A stretch of DNA of 64,000 nt from the NCBI RefSeq assembly GCF_900250115.1, contig NZ_LT984803.1, positions 1,949,583 to 2,013,582 on the forward strand. The letters run 5' to 3'. Below, in pieces: positions 12,088-20,896 of this stretch (position 1 is the first letter of the stretch; each line of letters opens with the position of its first letter). Both the position numbers and the translations under genes were made by a program. The notes under the pieces are model-generated. The model was given only the letters and a program-made list of their open reading frames with translations, searched no databases and had not been told where the DNA came from. The stretch is from Cupriavidus taiwanensis. Lineage in GTDB: Bacteria > Pseudomonadota > Gammaproteobacteria > Burkholderiales > Burkholderiaceae.

Positions 12088-12115
12088 AGATAAGGCTTTG
12101 CCGTGACATTTCAAG
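12088..12115 (-). promoter_or_regulatory. Sigma-32 heat-shock promoter of clpB
   Basis: On the minus strand CTTGAAA (12109-12115) is followed, after 13 bases, by CCTTATCT (12088-12095). This fits the RpoH consensus CTTGAAA-N13-CCCCATnT well and is correctly placed upstream of the ClpB start. Confidence 0.8.
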
Positions 12116-12194
12116 GCCGCATGCGGTGCGGCGTTGCGGCTGGCCGGCATTGCGCGGCGCCGGCCTGCCGGCGTGGCGCGATGTGATGCCCGCA

Positions 12195-12221
12195 ATACGC
12201 GGGATACGCGGGATACGCGGG
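12195..12221. repeat. Three tandem 9-bp copies ATACGCGGG
   Basis: Three perfect copies lie just downstream of the MaoC gene stop (12228). A second, unrelated 9-bp tandem array lies 3 kb away at 15306, also in intergenic DNA of the same gene cluster. Confidence 0.85.
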
Positions 12222-12225
12222 CCCG

Positions 12226-13107
12226 CTACGCGGCGCGGTCGGCGCCCTTGTCCGCCAGGTTGCGCACCAGCACCAGCGACTCGCCCTGCACTACCACCCG
12301 GCCGTCCGCGCCGGTGACCACGCTGGCAAGGTTGACCAGGTCCTTGTCCGCGCGCAGCCGCACGATCCGCACCCGCGCCGTCAGCGGCTCGTCGAGCCGG
12401 GGCGGCGCCGCCAGCCGCAGCGATTGCTTCATCCAGCCGGTACCGCGGCCGGGCAGCCGGGTGCCGAGCAGGTCGGAAAACATGCCGGCCAGCAATGGCA
12501 ACGGCACCAGCGGGCCGGCGAAGCCCCGCGCGCGGGCGAAGCCGGCATCGGCGTGGAACGGGTTGGCATCGCCGGTGAGCGCGATGTACTCGTCCAGGTC
12601 CGCCGCGGTGAAGGCCCGCACCGCGGCCGCCTGCTGGCCCGGACGCAGGCCGTACAGGGCCGCGTCGCCGTCCCGCGCAACCGGGTCCGCCCGGTCTGGC
12701 AGGCCGGCGAGCGCGGCAGGACACGCGTCGGCCAGCCAGCGCGACTCGCCCACCGCCGTCACCCGCGGCGCCTGGCCGGACCCGCCCGCACTGCTAACCG
12801 TGGTGGCGTAGGCGGCCAGCCCGGCGGGCGCCGGCTGCGCCGACAGCGCAAACCGCACCGCATCGCCGACGAAAGCCGGCGCCGGAAACATCAGCGTCTG
12901 CGCGACCGGCAAAGCCGGTCCCGGCAGTTGCCGCGCGCTATGCGCGCACAGCAGCGCGAACAGCAACATGCCGTGCGACACCGTGGCACCGAAATGCGTG
13001 CCACGGGCAAAGGCCGGATCGCAGTGGATCGGGTTGTCGTCGCGCGAGAGCGCGGCGAAGCGGTCGAAATCGCGCTGCGACAGCACGCGCGGCGGGTCGT
13101 CGTGCAT
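12226..13107 (-). CDS. Double-hot-dog MaoC-like enoyl-CoA hydratase
   Basis: 293 residues made of two MaoC-type hot-dog halves. Both keep the D-x-NP-x-H-x-D catalytic loop: DDNPIHCD (23-30) and GDANPFHAD (179-187). Bacterial MaoC hydratases often have one active half, so a retained motif in both is notable. The reaction is probably reversible hydration of an enoyl-CoA to a 3-hydroxyacyl-CoA. Its start overlaps the stop of the 3HB-oligomer hydrolase gene by one base (TGATG), so the two are coupled. It is the last gene of the TetR/Liv cluster. Confidence 0.82.
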   Translation of the reverse strand: MHDDPPRVLSQRDFDRFAALSRDDNPIHCDPAFARGTHFGATVSHGMLLFALLCAHSARQLPGPALPVAQTLMFPAPAFVGDAVRFALSAQPAPAGLAAYATTVSSAGGSGQAPRVTAVGESRWLADACPAALAGLPDRADPVARDGDAALYGLRPGQQAAAVRAFTAADLDEYIALTGDANPFHADAGFARARGFAGPLVPLPLLAGMFSDLLGTRLPGRGTGWMKQSLRLAAPPRLDEPLTARVRIVRLRADKDLVNLASVVTGADGRVVVQGESLVLVRNLADKGADRAA

Positions 13108-15251
13108 CAGTCGGGCACCTGTACGGTATTGGCGTTGACGGTGATGGCATTGCCGGGCGCCGGCGTGGCGGCGAACGGCGGCACGTTGGACGACAGCAGC
13201 GCCGGCGCCGGGGTGTTGAGGGTGCCCCCGCGCGGCGTGGTCCGCACCACCTGCGACGGCGGCAGCGCCCTGCCGGTGGTCAGGTTGTCGTAGACCGCGT
13301 CCAGGGCCCGGTTCAGGTAGACGTGCAGCGGCACATAGCGGTTGCTGTAGCCCGGCACCACGCCGATGAAGGCATCGAAATGCTGCGCGTTCTCGACCTC
13401 CACGTAGGACAGCTTGCTGGTCACGCCCTCCTGCTGGCGGTTCAGGCCAAGGTAGGGGCGCGAGGTGTGGTTGACCGGCAGCAGCGCGTCGCTGCGCCCA
13501 TGCACGATCAGCGCCGGCTTGCCGCGCAGGTTGCCGTTGCGCAGCGTCAGCGCCTGGCCGGCCTGCAATGCCAGCGCCGCCGCATCGGAGCCGGTCAGCA
13601 GGCTGCGCAGGCAGCTGGCGCCGTCGTAATTGAGGTCGGCGCGCTGGGTCGAGGCGGACACGGAGGGCAGGTTCAGGTAGGGCCCGTGCTGCGGATCGCG
13701 GTCGTTGATCAGCTGGACCGGCGCCTGCGGCGGCACGCCGTTGCCGGTCGCGTACATCGACGCCAGCGCGGCCGGTGCGATCGCGACCGGCTTCAGGTCG
13801 GTCAGCGTGGCGGCAAAGCTGTAGCCGCACAGCCGGTCGGTGACGCTGGCCTGCGCATAGGCGTTGGCGTAGGTGACCGAGATCGCGGCCGCCACGTCGA
13901 ACGCGGCCAGCGACGGATGCAGGTCGTCCGATTCGGCTTCCCAGCCGGCGGCACGCAGCGCCTGCAGCGCGCTGGCGCTCTGCTGGTCCGTGTTGGCGCC
14001 GGTGACCAGTCCCTTCTCGGCCAGGGTCTGGCAGCGCGCGGCGAAGAACGGCGCCATGGTCGGGTTGGTGTAGAACGGCGCCTGGGTCAGCGCGGTGGCG
14101 CGCCCGGCGCAGTGCTGCAGCAGGTTGGCCGTGGTGGTGTAGTCGTACAGCGTCAGCCCCGAGGCCGCCACCTGCGCCGCGCCGCGACGCACCACGATGC
14201 CGGTGTTGGGCGGCATGTTCAGGTTGGGCTCGGCCACCGCCACGCCATCGATCAGGTCGCCCGCATCCTGCTCGGCGGCGGCTACGGCGGCACCGCCGCC
14301 ATTGGACACGCTCGATGCGATCACCAGCACCTTGTCCTGGTCCAGCGTGCGCTGGCGCGTGCCGTTGGCCGACACGGCGCCGAAGCGGTCATTGATGGCC
14401 CACAGCGCAAACTCCACCGCCTGCAGCGTGAACTTGCCCCAGTCCTTCTCCGGGTTGCGCCGCGAATGCGCGTGCTTGAAAGCCAGCCGGTGCGGGTTGG
14501 CGGCAGTGAATTCCGCCAGCGAGGTGGCGCCGGCCGGCGCGGCGAAATGCGCGTTGGTGCCGGCGGCCGCGCGCGTGGTGCGGGTGCCGTCGATCAGCGC
14601 CACCGTGTCGGTATCGAGGTCATGCGGCGCGGCGCCGGTGCCCTTGTCGGTATAGGCCACCGCGCAGCCGCGCTTCAGGCCCCACTCGCCGGTGCCGATG
14701 GCGCCATAGACCCCGCGCGAGCCCGACGAGGTCGCAGTGATCAGGCACGGTCTGGCGGTATTGAAGGTGGCCGGTATCTGCACCAGCATGGTCACGTTCT
14801 GCTGGCCCGAGCCGTCGTCCGAATATGCCACGTACTCCACGCCCGCGACCTTGCCCTCGGACGCCGTGACATTGCCTTGCGCATCGACGTTGGGGCCATA
14901 GAGCGAGCCGTAGCCGCCGCCGGCGCTGGTATCGACAATGGCGCGATAGTTGGTATAGATCGCATAGCGGCGCAGTTCGGCCGCGGTGGGCGCGGTGGGG
15001 TTGAGCGGCAGCGGCGCGGTGCTGCTGGCCAGCCCGTCCTTGCCAAGGCCGGCGGTCAGGAGGTCATCGGTGGCGCCGTCATAGCTGCTGACGGTGACCG
15101 CGCCGATGTAGGCCGGCTTGGTATTGGGCTTGCCGCCATTGCCGTTGTCGTCGTCGCCGGAACCGCATGCGGCCAGCATCGAAGCGGCCGCCGCCAGCGC
15201 CGTGAGCCTGAGACCGCGGCGCCGCCGCGGCGAATGCTGCGTGGATTGCAT
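13107..15251 (-). CDS. phaY1: D-(-)-3-hydroxybutyrate oligomer hydrolase
   Basis: 714-residue enzyme that hydrolyses 3-hydroxybutyrate oligomers to monomers during PHB degradation; it matches my recollection of PhaY1/PhaZ2 of Cupriavidus necator. The N-terminus has Arg-rich charge, a hydrophobic stretch and lipobox LAAC with Cys29, then an acidic/Gly linker, suggesting an exported lipoprotein. The probable nucleophile is Ser316 in SSVSNGG, a lipase-box variant. The ATG at 15251 starts this signal sequence; the frame stays open upstream through a 9-bp repeat but without coding character. Coupled to the MaoC gene downstream. Confidence 0.9.
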   Translation of the reverse strand: MQSTQHSPRRRRGLRLTALAAAASMLAACGSGDDDNGNGGKPNTKPAYIGAVTVSSYDGATDDLLTAGLGKDGLASSTAPLPLNPTAPTAAELRRYAIYTNYRAIVDTSAGGGYGSLYGPNVDAQGNVTASEGKVAGVEYVAYSDDGSGQQNVTMLVQIPATFNTARPCLITATSSGSRGVYGAIGTGEWGLKRGCAVAYTDKGTGAAPHDLDTDTVALIDGTRTTRAAAGTNAHFAAPAGATSLAEFTAANPHRLAFKHAHSRRNPEKDWGKFTLQAVEFALWAINDRFGAVSANGTRQRTLDQDKVLVIASSVSNGGGAAVAAAEQDAGDLIDGVAVAEPNLNMPPNTGIVVRRGAAQVAASGLTLYDYTTTANLLQHCAGRATALTQAPFYTNPTMAPFFAARCQTLAEKGLVTGANTDQQSASALQALRAAGWEAESDDLHPSLAAFDVAAAISVTYANAYAQASVTDRLCGYSFAATLTDLKPVAIAPAALASMYATGNGVPPQAPVQLINDRDPQHGPYLNLPSVSASTQRADLNYDGASCLRSLLTGSDAAALALQAGQALTLRNGNLRGKPALIVHGRSDALLPVNHTSRPYLGLNRQQEGVTSKLSYVEVENAQHFDAFIGVVPGYSNRYVPLHVYLNRALDAVYDNLTTGRALPPSQVVRTTPRGGTLNTPAPALLSSNVPPFAATPAPGNAITVNANTVQVPD

Positions 15252-15305
15252 GTCAACCTCCTTCTGTCGCCCCGTGCCGGGGCCGTCATAGACCTGCCAA
15301 TGGAA

Positions 15306-15375
15306 GACTGCGGAGACTGCGGAGACTGCGGAGACTGCGGAGACTGCGGAGACTGCGGAGACTGCGGAGACTGCC
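15306..15375. repeat. Seven tandem 9-bp copies GACTGCGGA plus a partial copy
   Basis: Perfect copies run from 15306 to 15368, then GACTGCC at 15369-15375. The array lies between the acyl-CoA ligase stop (15425) and the phaY1 start (15251), in the mRNA joining the two. Because the unit is a multiple of three, the phaY1 frame reads S-A-V repeats through it. Copy number is likely to vary between strains. Confidence 0.95.
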
Positions 15376-15424
15376 ACTGCGAACTTCTGGACCCCTGGCA
15401 AAAATGTGCCGACCGCCGCGCGCC

Positions 15425-16978
15425 TCAGCCACCATTGCCGGCGAAGCCGGCGCGCAGCTTGTGCTTTTCCACCTTGCCGGACGGCGTGCGCGGCAGCGCA
15501 TCGAGAAAGCGCACCTGGCGCGGCACCTTGTAGCCGGCCAGGTGCGCCTTGCAATGGGCGATCACGGCATCGGCGTCGAGCGCTGCACCCGGGTGCAGCA
15601 CCAACAGCGCCATGCCGACCTCGCCCCAGCGCGCATCCGGCGTGCCGATCACCGCCGCCTCCGCCACGCCCGGCAGCTGGAACAGCACGTTCTCGACCTC
15701 GGCCGGATAGACATTCTCGCCGCCCGAGATAAACATGTCCTTGGCGCGGTCGACGATGTAGTAGTCGCCGTCCTCGTCGCAATAGGCGATATCTCCGGAA
15801 TGCAGCCAGCCGTCGCGCAGCGCCTGCGCGGTGGCCTCGGGCAGGTTCCAGTAGCCCGGCGTCACGCCCGGCCCCTTGATCAGCAATTCGCCGCGCTCGC
15901 CGGGCCCTACGTCCACGCCGAGCGGATCGACGATGCGGGTCAGCATCGATCCCACCGGCTTGCCGATGCTGCCGAGCTTGCGGCGCGCGGTGTCCTCGTC
16001 GCAAACGAAGACCGTGGGGCCGGTCTCGGTCATGCCGAAGCCGAAGCGGATGGTCACGCCCTTGTCCAGGTAGGCTTGCAGCAAGGGCCGGGGCACCGGC
16101 GAGCCGCCCGCCGCCATATTGCGCACGCCCGACAGGTCCGCCTGGGCGAAGCGGGGGTGCTGGCCCAGGAACAGGTATACCGCCGGCACCGCGAAGAACA
16201 TGGTGATGCCCGCGCCGCTGCCGCGGTCGAGCCGGGCCAGCACCGCCTGCGGCTCGAACTGCCGCATGATGTGCACCGTGCCGCCGGCGTGCAGCACCGG
16301 GTTGGCGTACAGGTTCAGCCCCCCGGTATGAAAGAACGGCAGCACGTTGAGGAACACGTCGTCGCGCGTGATCTGGTTCGCCAGCATCGCGTTGACGGCG
16401 TTGAAGAACACCATCCCGTAGGTCTGGATCACGCCCTTGGGCTTGCCGGTGGTGCCCGAGGTGTACAGCAGGTGCCAGATTTCGCTCTCGTCGCGGCACG
16501 GCATTTCGATGATGCGCCCGGACGCCGCATCCAGCACGGCCTCATACTCGGTCCAGCCGCCGGGCACGTCGGCGGCCTCGTCGTCGGCCAGGTGCAGCAC
16601 CGCGCGCAACGGCACCGCCCGCGCCAGCTCCGCCGCCACGCCCAGGAAGCCATCGCCCGCCACCAGCACTGCCGGCGTGCAGTCGTGCAGGATCGGCAGC
16701 AGTTCGGCCGCAGTCAGGCGCCAGTTCAGGCACACCATCACCATGCCGGCCTTGGCGCAGCCATACAGCATTTCGAGATAGTCCGAGCTGTTGTGCGCCA
16801 GCACCGCCACGCGCGTGCCCGGTGCCAGGCGCAGATGGTCGCGCAGGTATTCGGCGAAGCGGCTGGCGCGCTCGTCGACATGGCGGTAGGTCACGTGGCG
16901 GCCGCTCTCCACGTCGACCAGCGCAACCTTGTCGGGGAAATGCTGCGCGTTCCGGTGCAGCCAGTCGATCACGTACAT
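15425..16978 (-). CDS. AMP-forming acyl-CoA synthetase
   Basis: 517-residue ligase of the ANL superfamily that adenylates a carboxylic acid and loads it onto CoA. The P-loop YTSGTTGKPKG lies near residue 171. Then come FGMTETGP, the hinge RAKDMFISGGENVYPAEVE (near 413) and the C-terminal catalytic Lys in RTPSGKVEK. Length and motifs fit medium/long-chain or hydroxyacyl ligases; the substrate is not readable. It begins 14 bases after livM, so it is cotranscribed with the importer, which suggests it activates the imported acid. Confidence 0.9.
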   Translation of the reverse strand: MYVIDWLHRNAQHFPDKVALVDVESGRHVTYRHVDERASRFAEYLRDHLRLAPGTRVAVLAHNSSDYLEMLYGCAKAGMVMVCLNWRLTAAELLPILHDCTPAVLVAGDGFLGVAAELARAVPLRAVLHLADDEAADVPGGWTEYEAVLDAASGRIIEMPCRDESEIWHLLYTSGTTGKPKGVIQTYGMVFFNAVNAMLANQITRDDVFLNVLPFFHTGGLNLYANPVLHAGGTVHIMRQFEPQAVLARLDRGSGAGITMFFAVPAVYLFLGQHPRFAQADLSGVRNMAAGGSPVPRPLLQAYLDKGVTIRFGFGMTETGPTVFVCDEDTARRKLGSIGKPVGSMLTRIVDPLGVDVGPGERGELLIKGPGVTPGYWNLPEATAQALRDGWLHSGDIAYCDEDGDYYIVDRAKDMFISGGENVYPAEVENVLFQLPGVAEAAVIGTPDARWGEVGMALLVLHPGAALDADAVIAHCKAHLAGYKVPRQVRFLDALPRTPSGKVEKHKLRAGFAGNGG

Positions 16979-16992
16979 GGGCTTGCCTCCGC

Positions 16993-18069
16993 TCAGCTGG
17001 CGATGTCCTGGACCGGCCCGCTGCCGCGCAGCCTGCCCACCACGCCCTGCGGGAAATAATAGACGCTCAGCACGAACAGCAGGCCCAGCCACAGCAGCCA
17101 GCGGTCGGGATGCAGCAGCGCCGACAGCAGCGGCAGCGCGGCAGTGCCGTCGCTGGCCAGCTTCATCACGTCCTGCAGGTAGGTCTGCGCCAGCAGGAAC
17201 AGCACGGTGCCGATCACGGCGCCGTAGAGTGTGCCCATGCCGCCGATCACGACGATCAGCAGGATGTCGACCATGATCTCGAACGACAGCGAGGTGTCGG
17301 GGCCGTTGTAGCGCAGCCAGATTGCCATCAGCACGCCCGCCAGCGTGGCAAACATGGCCGACAGCACCGTCGACACCGTGCGGTAGACCACGGTGCGGTA
17401 GCCGATCGCCTCGGCGCGGAAGTCGTTCTCGCGGATCGCCTGCAACACCCGGCCGAATGGCGAGTTGACGATGCGCAGCAGCGCCAGGAACAGCACCAGC
17501 GCGCCGGCGAATACCAGGTAGTAGCTGAGCAGCTTGCCGCTCAGCGGCACGCCCAGCCATTCGGCGTCTCCCAGCGTAAAGCCGGGGCGCAACACCTCGG
17601 GCACCTTGAAGGTCAGCCCGTCCTCGCCGCCGGTCCACTCCGACAGCTGCGAGACCAGCGTGGCGAAGGCGGTGGCCACCGCCAGCGTGATCATGGCGAA
17701 GAAGATCGCCCGCACCCGCAGCGAGAACAGCCCGATCAGGAAGGCCAGCAGCGCCGATACCGCCAGCGCGCCGGCGGTGCCGGCCAGCAATGCGCCCCAG
17801 CCCGGCTCCATGCGCGACATGGCAATGGCCACGCCATAGCCGCCGATGCCGAAAAACATGGTGTGGGCAAACGAGACGATGCCGGTATAGCCCAGCAGCA
17901 GGTCGTAGCTGGCCACCAGCACCACGAAGATGCAGATCTTGGCCGCCATGTTCAGCGCGCGCGCGCCGGGAAACGCAAACGGCGCGCACGCCAGCGCCAC
18001 CAGGATCAGCAGCAGCAGTGCCACCAGCACGCGGCTGCGCGGCAGGTCGCCGGACAGAAGTCGGATCAT
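16993..18069 (-). CDS. livM: HAAT-family ABC permease LivM
   Basis: 358-residue polytopic permease of the branched-chain amino-acid type. MVLVASYDLLLGYTGIVSFAH-like and GYGVAIAMSRMEPGW segments near the N-terminus and the conserved loop AIRENDFRAEAIGY, where the ATPases dock, identify LivM. The ATG at 18069 is 11 bases after livH. Members of this family also import aromatic acids, urea and short acids, so the name does not fix the substrate. Confidence 0.9.
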   Translation of the reverse strand: MIRLLSGDLPRSRVLVALLLLILVALACAPFAFPGARALNMAAKICIFVVLVASYDLLLGYTGIVSFAHTMFFGIGGYGVAIAMSRMEPGWGALLAGTAGALAVSALLAFLIGLFSLRVRAIFFAMITLAVATAFATLVSQLSEWTGGEDGLTFKVPEVLRPGFTLGDAEWLGVPLSGKLLSYYLVFAGALVLFLALLRIVNSPFGRVLQAIRENDFRAEAIGYRTVVYRTVSTVLSAMFATLAGVLMAIWLRYNGPDTSLSFEIMVDILLIVVIGGMGTLYGAVIGTVLFLLAQTYLQDVMKLASDGTAALPLLSALLHPDRWLLWLGLLFVLSVYYFPQGVVGRLRGSGPVQDIAS

Positions 18070-18080
18070 GGTCGTTCTCC

Positions 18081-19106
18081 TCAGCGCCGCGCCACCGGGA
18101 ACAGCCCTTGCGGGCGCCACAGCAGGATCAGCATCATCAGCAGGATGTTGGAGAACAGCGCGACCTTGGGAAACAGGAAGCCGGTGTAGTTGGCCATCAG
18201 TCCCACCAGCAGCGCGCCAACGAAGCAGCCCGTGGTCGAGCCGAGCCCGCCGATGATGATCACGATGAAGATCAGCACATTGACCTGCGCCCCGATCGCC
18301 GCCGTGATGTTCTGCTGGTACAAGCCCCACAGCACCCCACCCAGTCCTGCCAGCGCCGCGCCCGCGGCGAACACGCCGACGAACAGCCGGCGCACCCGGT
18401 AGCCCAGCGCCTCGACCATCTCGCGGTTCTCCACCCCGGCGCGGATCAGCAGGCCGATGCGGGTGCGGTTGAGCAGCAGCAGCATGGCGATGAAGATCAC
18501 CAAGCCCAGCGCCATCGCGATCAGCCGGTATTTCTCGATCGCCGCGTCGCCCAGCAGCACCGCGCCGCGGAAGGTGGTGGGCACCTGCAGCGCGATGGTC
18601 TCCGGGCCCCAGATCGCCTTGATCAGCTGCTCGGCCACGATCATGCCGCCCATCGTGATCAGGATCTGCTTCAGGTGCTGGCCGTAGACCGGGCGCACCA
18701 CCACGCGCTCGAAGAACAGCCCGACCGCCCCGGCTGCCACCATCGCCGCGGCGATCGCCAGGGCAAAGACCGACAGGTTCAGCGCCAGGCTGTCGGCCTC
18801 GACCCAGCCCGCCAGCGGCAACAGCACCGAGGCCGCGACATAGGCGCCCAGTGCGATGAACGCGCCATGGCCGAAGTTGAGCACGTCCATCAGGCCGAAC
18901 ACCAGCGTCAGGCCGGACGACACCACGAAGATGATCATCCCCATCGCCAGGCCGGCAATGGTCAGGGTGAGCCAGGTGGAGGGGCTGCCTATCAAGGGGA
19001 GGGCAAGCAGCATCAGCAACGGCGCGAGCGCCAGCGGGGTCCAGTCGAGGCGGACGCCGGGCGGCGCGGCCGGGCTTGCGGCCGGCAAGGTGGTTGAAGT
19101 CGTCAT
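18081..19106 (-). CDS. livH: HAAT-family ABC permease LivH
   Basis: 341-residue partner permease of LivM. SSGLTLVFGLMDVLNFGHGAF and the docking loop AGVENREMVEALGYRV are LivH hallmarks. The first 25 residues are an Ala/Pro/Thr-rich cytoplasmic extension. A 190-base gap with an inverted repeat pair separates it from livF, an unusual interruption in a Liv operon. Confidence 0.9.
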   Translation of the reverse strand: MTTSTTLPAASPAAPPGVRLDWTPLALAPLLMLLALPLIGSPSTWLTLTIAGLAMGMIIFVVSSGLTLVFGLMDVLNFGHGAFIALGAYVAASVLLPLAGWVEADSLALNLSVFALAIAAAMVAAGAVGLFFERVVVRPVYGQHLKQILITMGGMIVAEQLIKAIWGPETIALQVPTTFRGAVLLGDAAIEKYRLIAMALGLVIFIAMLLLLNRTRIGLLIRAGVENREMVEALGYRVRRLFVGVFAAGAALAGLGGVLWGLYQQNITAAIGAQVNVLIFIVIIIGGLGSTTGCFVGALLVGLMANYTGFLFPKVALFSNILLMMLILLWRPQGLFPVARR

Positions 19107-19147
19107 GTGTCTCGTCCTGCCGCGGCAATTTTTCCGCGCGCTGTGTG

Positions 19148-19270
19148 CTCCCTCTCCCGCTGGCGGGAGAGGGTTGGGGTGAGGGCGGGCGTGTCGACGA
19201 AGTGATGCCTGTCGGCATGCCGACGCCTGCCCTCACCCGCCGTCCCTCTCCCGCGAGCGGGAGAGGGAGC
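19148..19270. repeat. Inverted pair of REP-like palindromes
   Basis: Two copies of a palindrome with arms CCCTCTCCCGC / GCGGGAGAGGG lie at about 19148-19173 and 19244-19267. Flanking arms (TTGGGGTGAGGGCGGG near 19174, CCCTCACCCGCC near 19230) are also inverted. The whole element can fold as one cruciform in the livF-livH space. This resembles REP/BIME-type elements; it may stabilise or attenuate the upstream mRNA. Confidence 0.85.
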
Positions 19271-19296
19271 CAACCATCGGTCTTGCTGGAGCTCTG

Positions 19297-20037
19297 CTAC
19301 TGGTGCGCCGCCAGCGACAGCCCCAGCAGCCGCTGCTGCAATGCCTCGTCCTCCGCCAGCGCCGCCATCGTGCCGGTATGCACGATGCGGCCATCGTCCA
19401 TCACCGCCACCGTATCGCCCACCGACTTCGCCATATGGAAGTTCTGCTCCACCAGCAGGATCGAGACCTCGGTCTGCTTGAGCTCGCGGAACACATGGAT
19501 CATGTTCTGGATGATCGCCGGCGCCAGCCCCTTGGTCGGCTCGTCGACGATCAGCAGCTGGCGCGGCTCGATGATGGCGCGCGCCACCGACAGCATCTGC
19601 TTCTGCCCGCCCGACAGCACCCCGGCGCGCTGGTGCCAGAAGGTCTTCAGCGCCGGGAACATGCGGAATACCCAGTCCAGCCGGCGTGCGTCGATGGCAC
19701 CGCTGCGGGCCGCCAGGCGCATGTTCTCGGCCACGGTCAGGTCGGAGAACACGCTCATGTTCTCGGGCACGTAGGCAATGCCGGCCTGCGCGATCGCCGG
19801 CGTGCTGTGGCGGGTGATGTCGGCGCCGTTGAAGCTGACAGTGCCGGCGCTGGCCTGCCACAGGCCCATGATGGTGCGCAGCGTGGTGGTCTTGCCGGCG
19901 CCGTTGCGCCCCAGCAGCATGGTCACGCCGCCGCGCGGCACCGCGAAGCTGACGCCGTGCAGGATGTGGTAAGGGCCGATATGGGTCTGCACGTCCTGCA
20001 GTTGCAGGATCGGCTCCGCCGTGGTCACCTCAGCCAT
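19297..20037 (-). CDS. livF: HAAT-family ABC ATPase LivF
   Basis: 246-residue ATPase. Walker A GRNGAGKTT, signature LSGGQKQM, Walker B LLIVDEPTKGLAP and H-loop equivalent VEQNF are all present. The Q-region reads YVPENMSVFSDLTV, where many LivF proteins have PEGR; the change is visible but its effect is unknown. The gene overlaps livG by eight bases, indicating coupled translation. Confidence 0.92.
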   Translation of the reverse strand: MAEVTTAEPILQLQDVQTHIGPYHILHGVSFAVPRGGVTMLLGRNGAGKTTTLRTIMGLWQASAGTVSFNGADITRHSTPAIAQAGIAYVPENMSVFSDLTVAENMRLAARSGAIDARRLDWVFRMFPALKTFWHQRAGVLSGGQKQMLSVARAIIEPRQLLIVDEPTKGLAPAIIQNMIHVFRELKQTEVSILLVEQNFHMAKSVGDTVAVMDDGRIVHTGTMAALAEDEALQQRLLGLSLAAHQ

Positions 20038-20896
20038 GGCTGCCCTCCTCTTCCGGCAGGCCCAGGTAGGCCTGCTGCACCACCGGCGATGCGATCACCC
20101 CGGCGGGATCGCCATCGGCCACCAGCGTGCCGTTGTGCAGCACGATGATGCGGTCGGCCAGCGAGCGCACCACGTCCATCTTGTGTTCGACCAGCAGCAC
20201 GGTCTTGCTGCGGTCCTGGCGGAGCTCGCGGATCAGGTCCAGGATCACCGGCACTTCGTCGACGCTCATGCCCGCGGTGGGTTCGTCGAACATGAACACG
20301 CGCGGCTGCAGCGCGAGCAGGATGCCGACCTCCAGCTTGCGCTGGTCGCCGTGCGGCAGCGATGCCACCGCCAGGTGGCGCTTGCCGGCCAGCGCCACGC
20401 GTTCCAGGATGGCCATGGCCTGCGCCTGCAGGTCTGGCTGGCGCGACCACATCGAGAACAGGTCGATGCCGCGCTGCTGCCGCGCCTGCACCGCCAGCCG
20501 CACGTTCTCCAGCACCGACAGCTGCGGGAACAGGCTGGTCAGCTGGAACGCGCGGCCGATGCCGCGCCGGGTCTTCTGCGACACCGGCAGGCGCGTCACG
20601 TCCTCGCCGTCGAGCAGGATCTGCCCGGCAGTGGGCGGCAACTGTCCCGAGATCAGGTTGAAATACGTGGTCTTGCCGGCGCCGTTGGGGCCGACGATGC
20701 AGGTCAGCTCGCCGGGCCGGAACGCGCACGACACCGCATTGACGGCGACGTGGCCGCCAAAGCGGATGGTGAGCCCGCGCGTTTCCAGCAGCGGCCGCGC
20801 CGCCGGCGACGCCGTGCCGGCGGGCTGGGCCGCCGGCTGCGACGGCGCCGGCGCCGGCGCCGGCGCGGTCCTGGCGTAGGAGGCTGGCGCGTCCAT
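20030..20896 (-). CDS. livG: HAAT-family ABC ATPase LivG
   Basis: 288-residue ATPase with a 35-residue Ala/Pro-rich N-terminal extension. Walker A is GPNGAGKTTYFN. The signature reads LPHGDQRKLEVG (most LivG have LSHGDQR), and Walker B is VFMFDEPTAGM. The ATG at 20896 overlaps the livK stop by one base (TGATG). The GDQR form of the signature separates LivG from LivF. Confidence 0.9.
   Translation of the reverse strand: MDAPASYARTAPAPAPAPSQPAAQPAGTASPAARPLLETRGLTIRFGGHVAVNAVSCAFRPGELTCIVGPNGAGKTTYFNLISGQLPPTAGQILLDGEDVTRLPVSQKTRRGIGRAFQLTSLFPQLSVLENVRLAVQARQQRGIDLFSMWSRQPDLQAQAMAILERVALAGKRHLAVASLPHGDQRKLEVGILLALQPRVFMFDEPTAGMSVDEVPVILDLIRELRQDRSKTVLLVEHKMDVVRSLADRIIVLHNGTLVADGDPAGVIASPVVQQAYLGLPEEEGSHG

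Noticed and set aside
15306..15375. Possible CRISPR-like array
   Set aside because: Unit is 9 bases with no spacers and no cas genes nearby; it is a simple tandem repeat.
13107..16499. phaY1 frame extended upstream through the 9-bp repeats to 1130 residues
   Set aside because: Sequence upstream of 15251 in that frame is a shadow of the acyl-CoA ligase; the lipoprotein signal at 15251 marks the real start.
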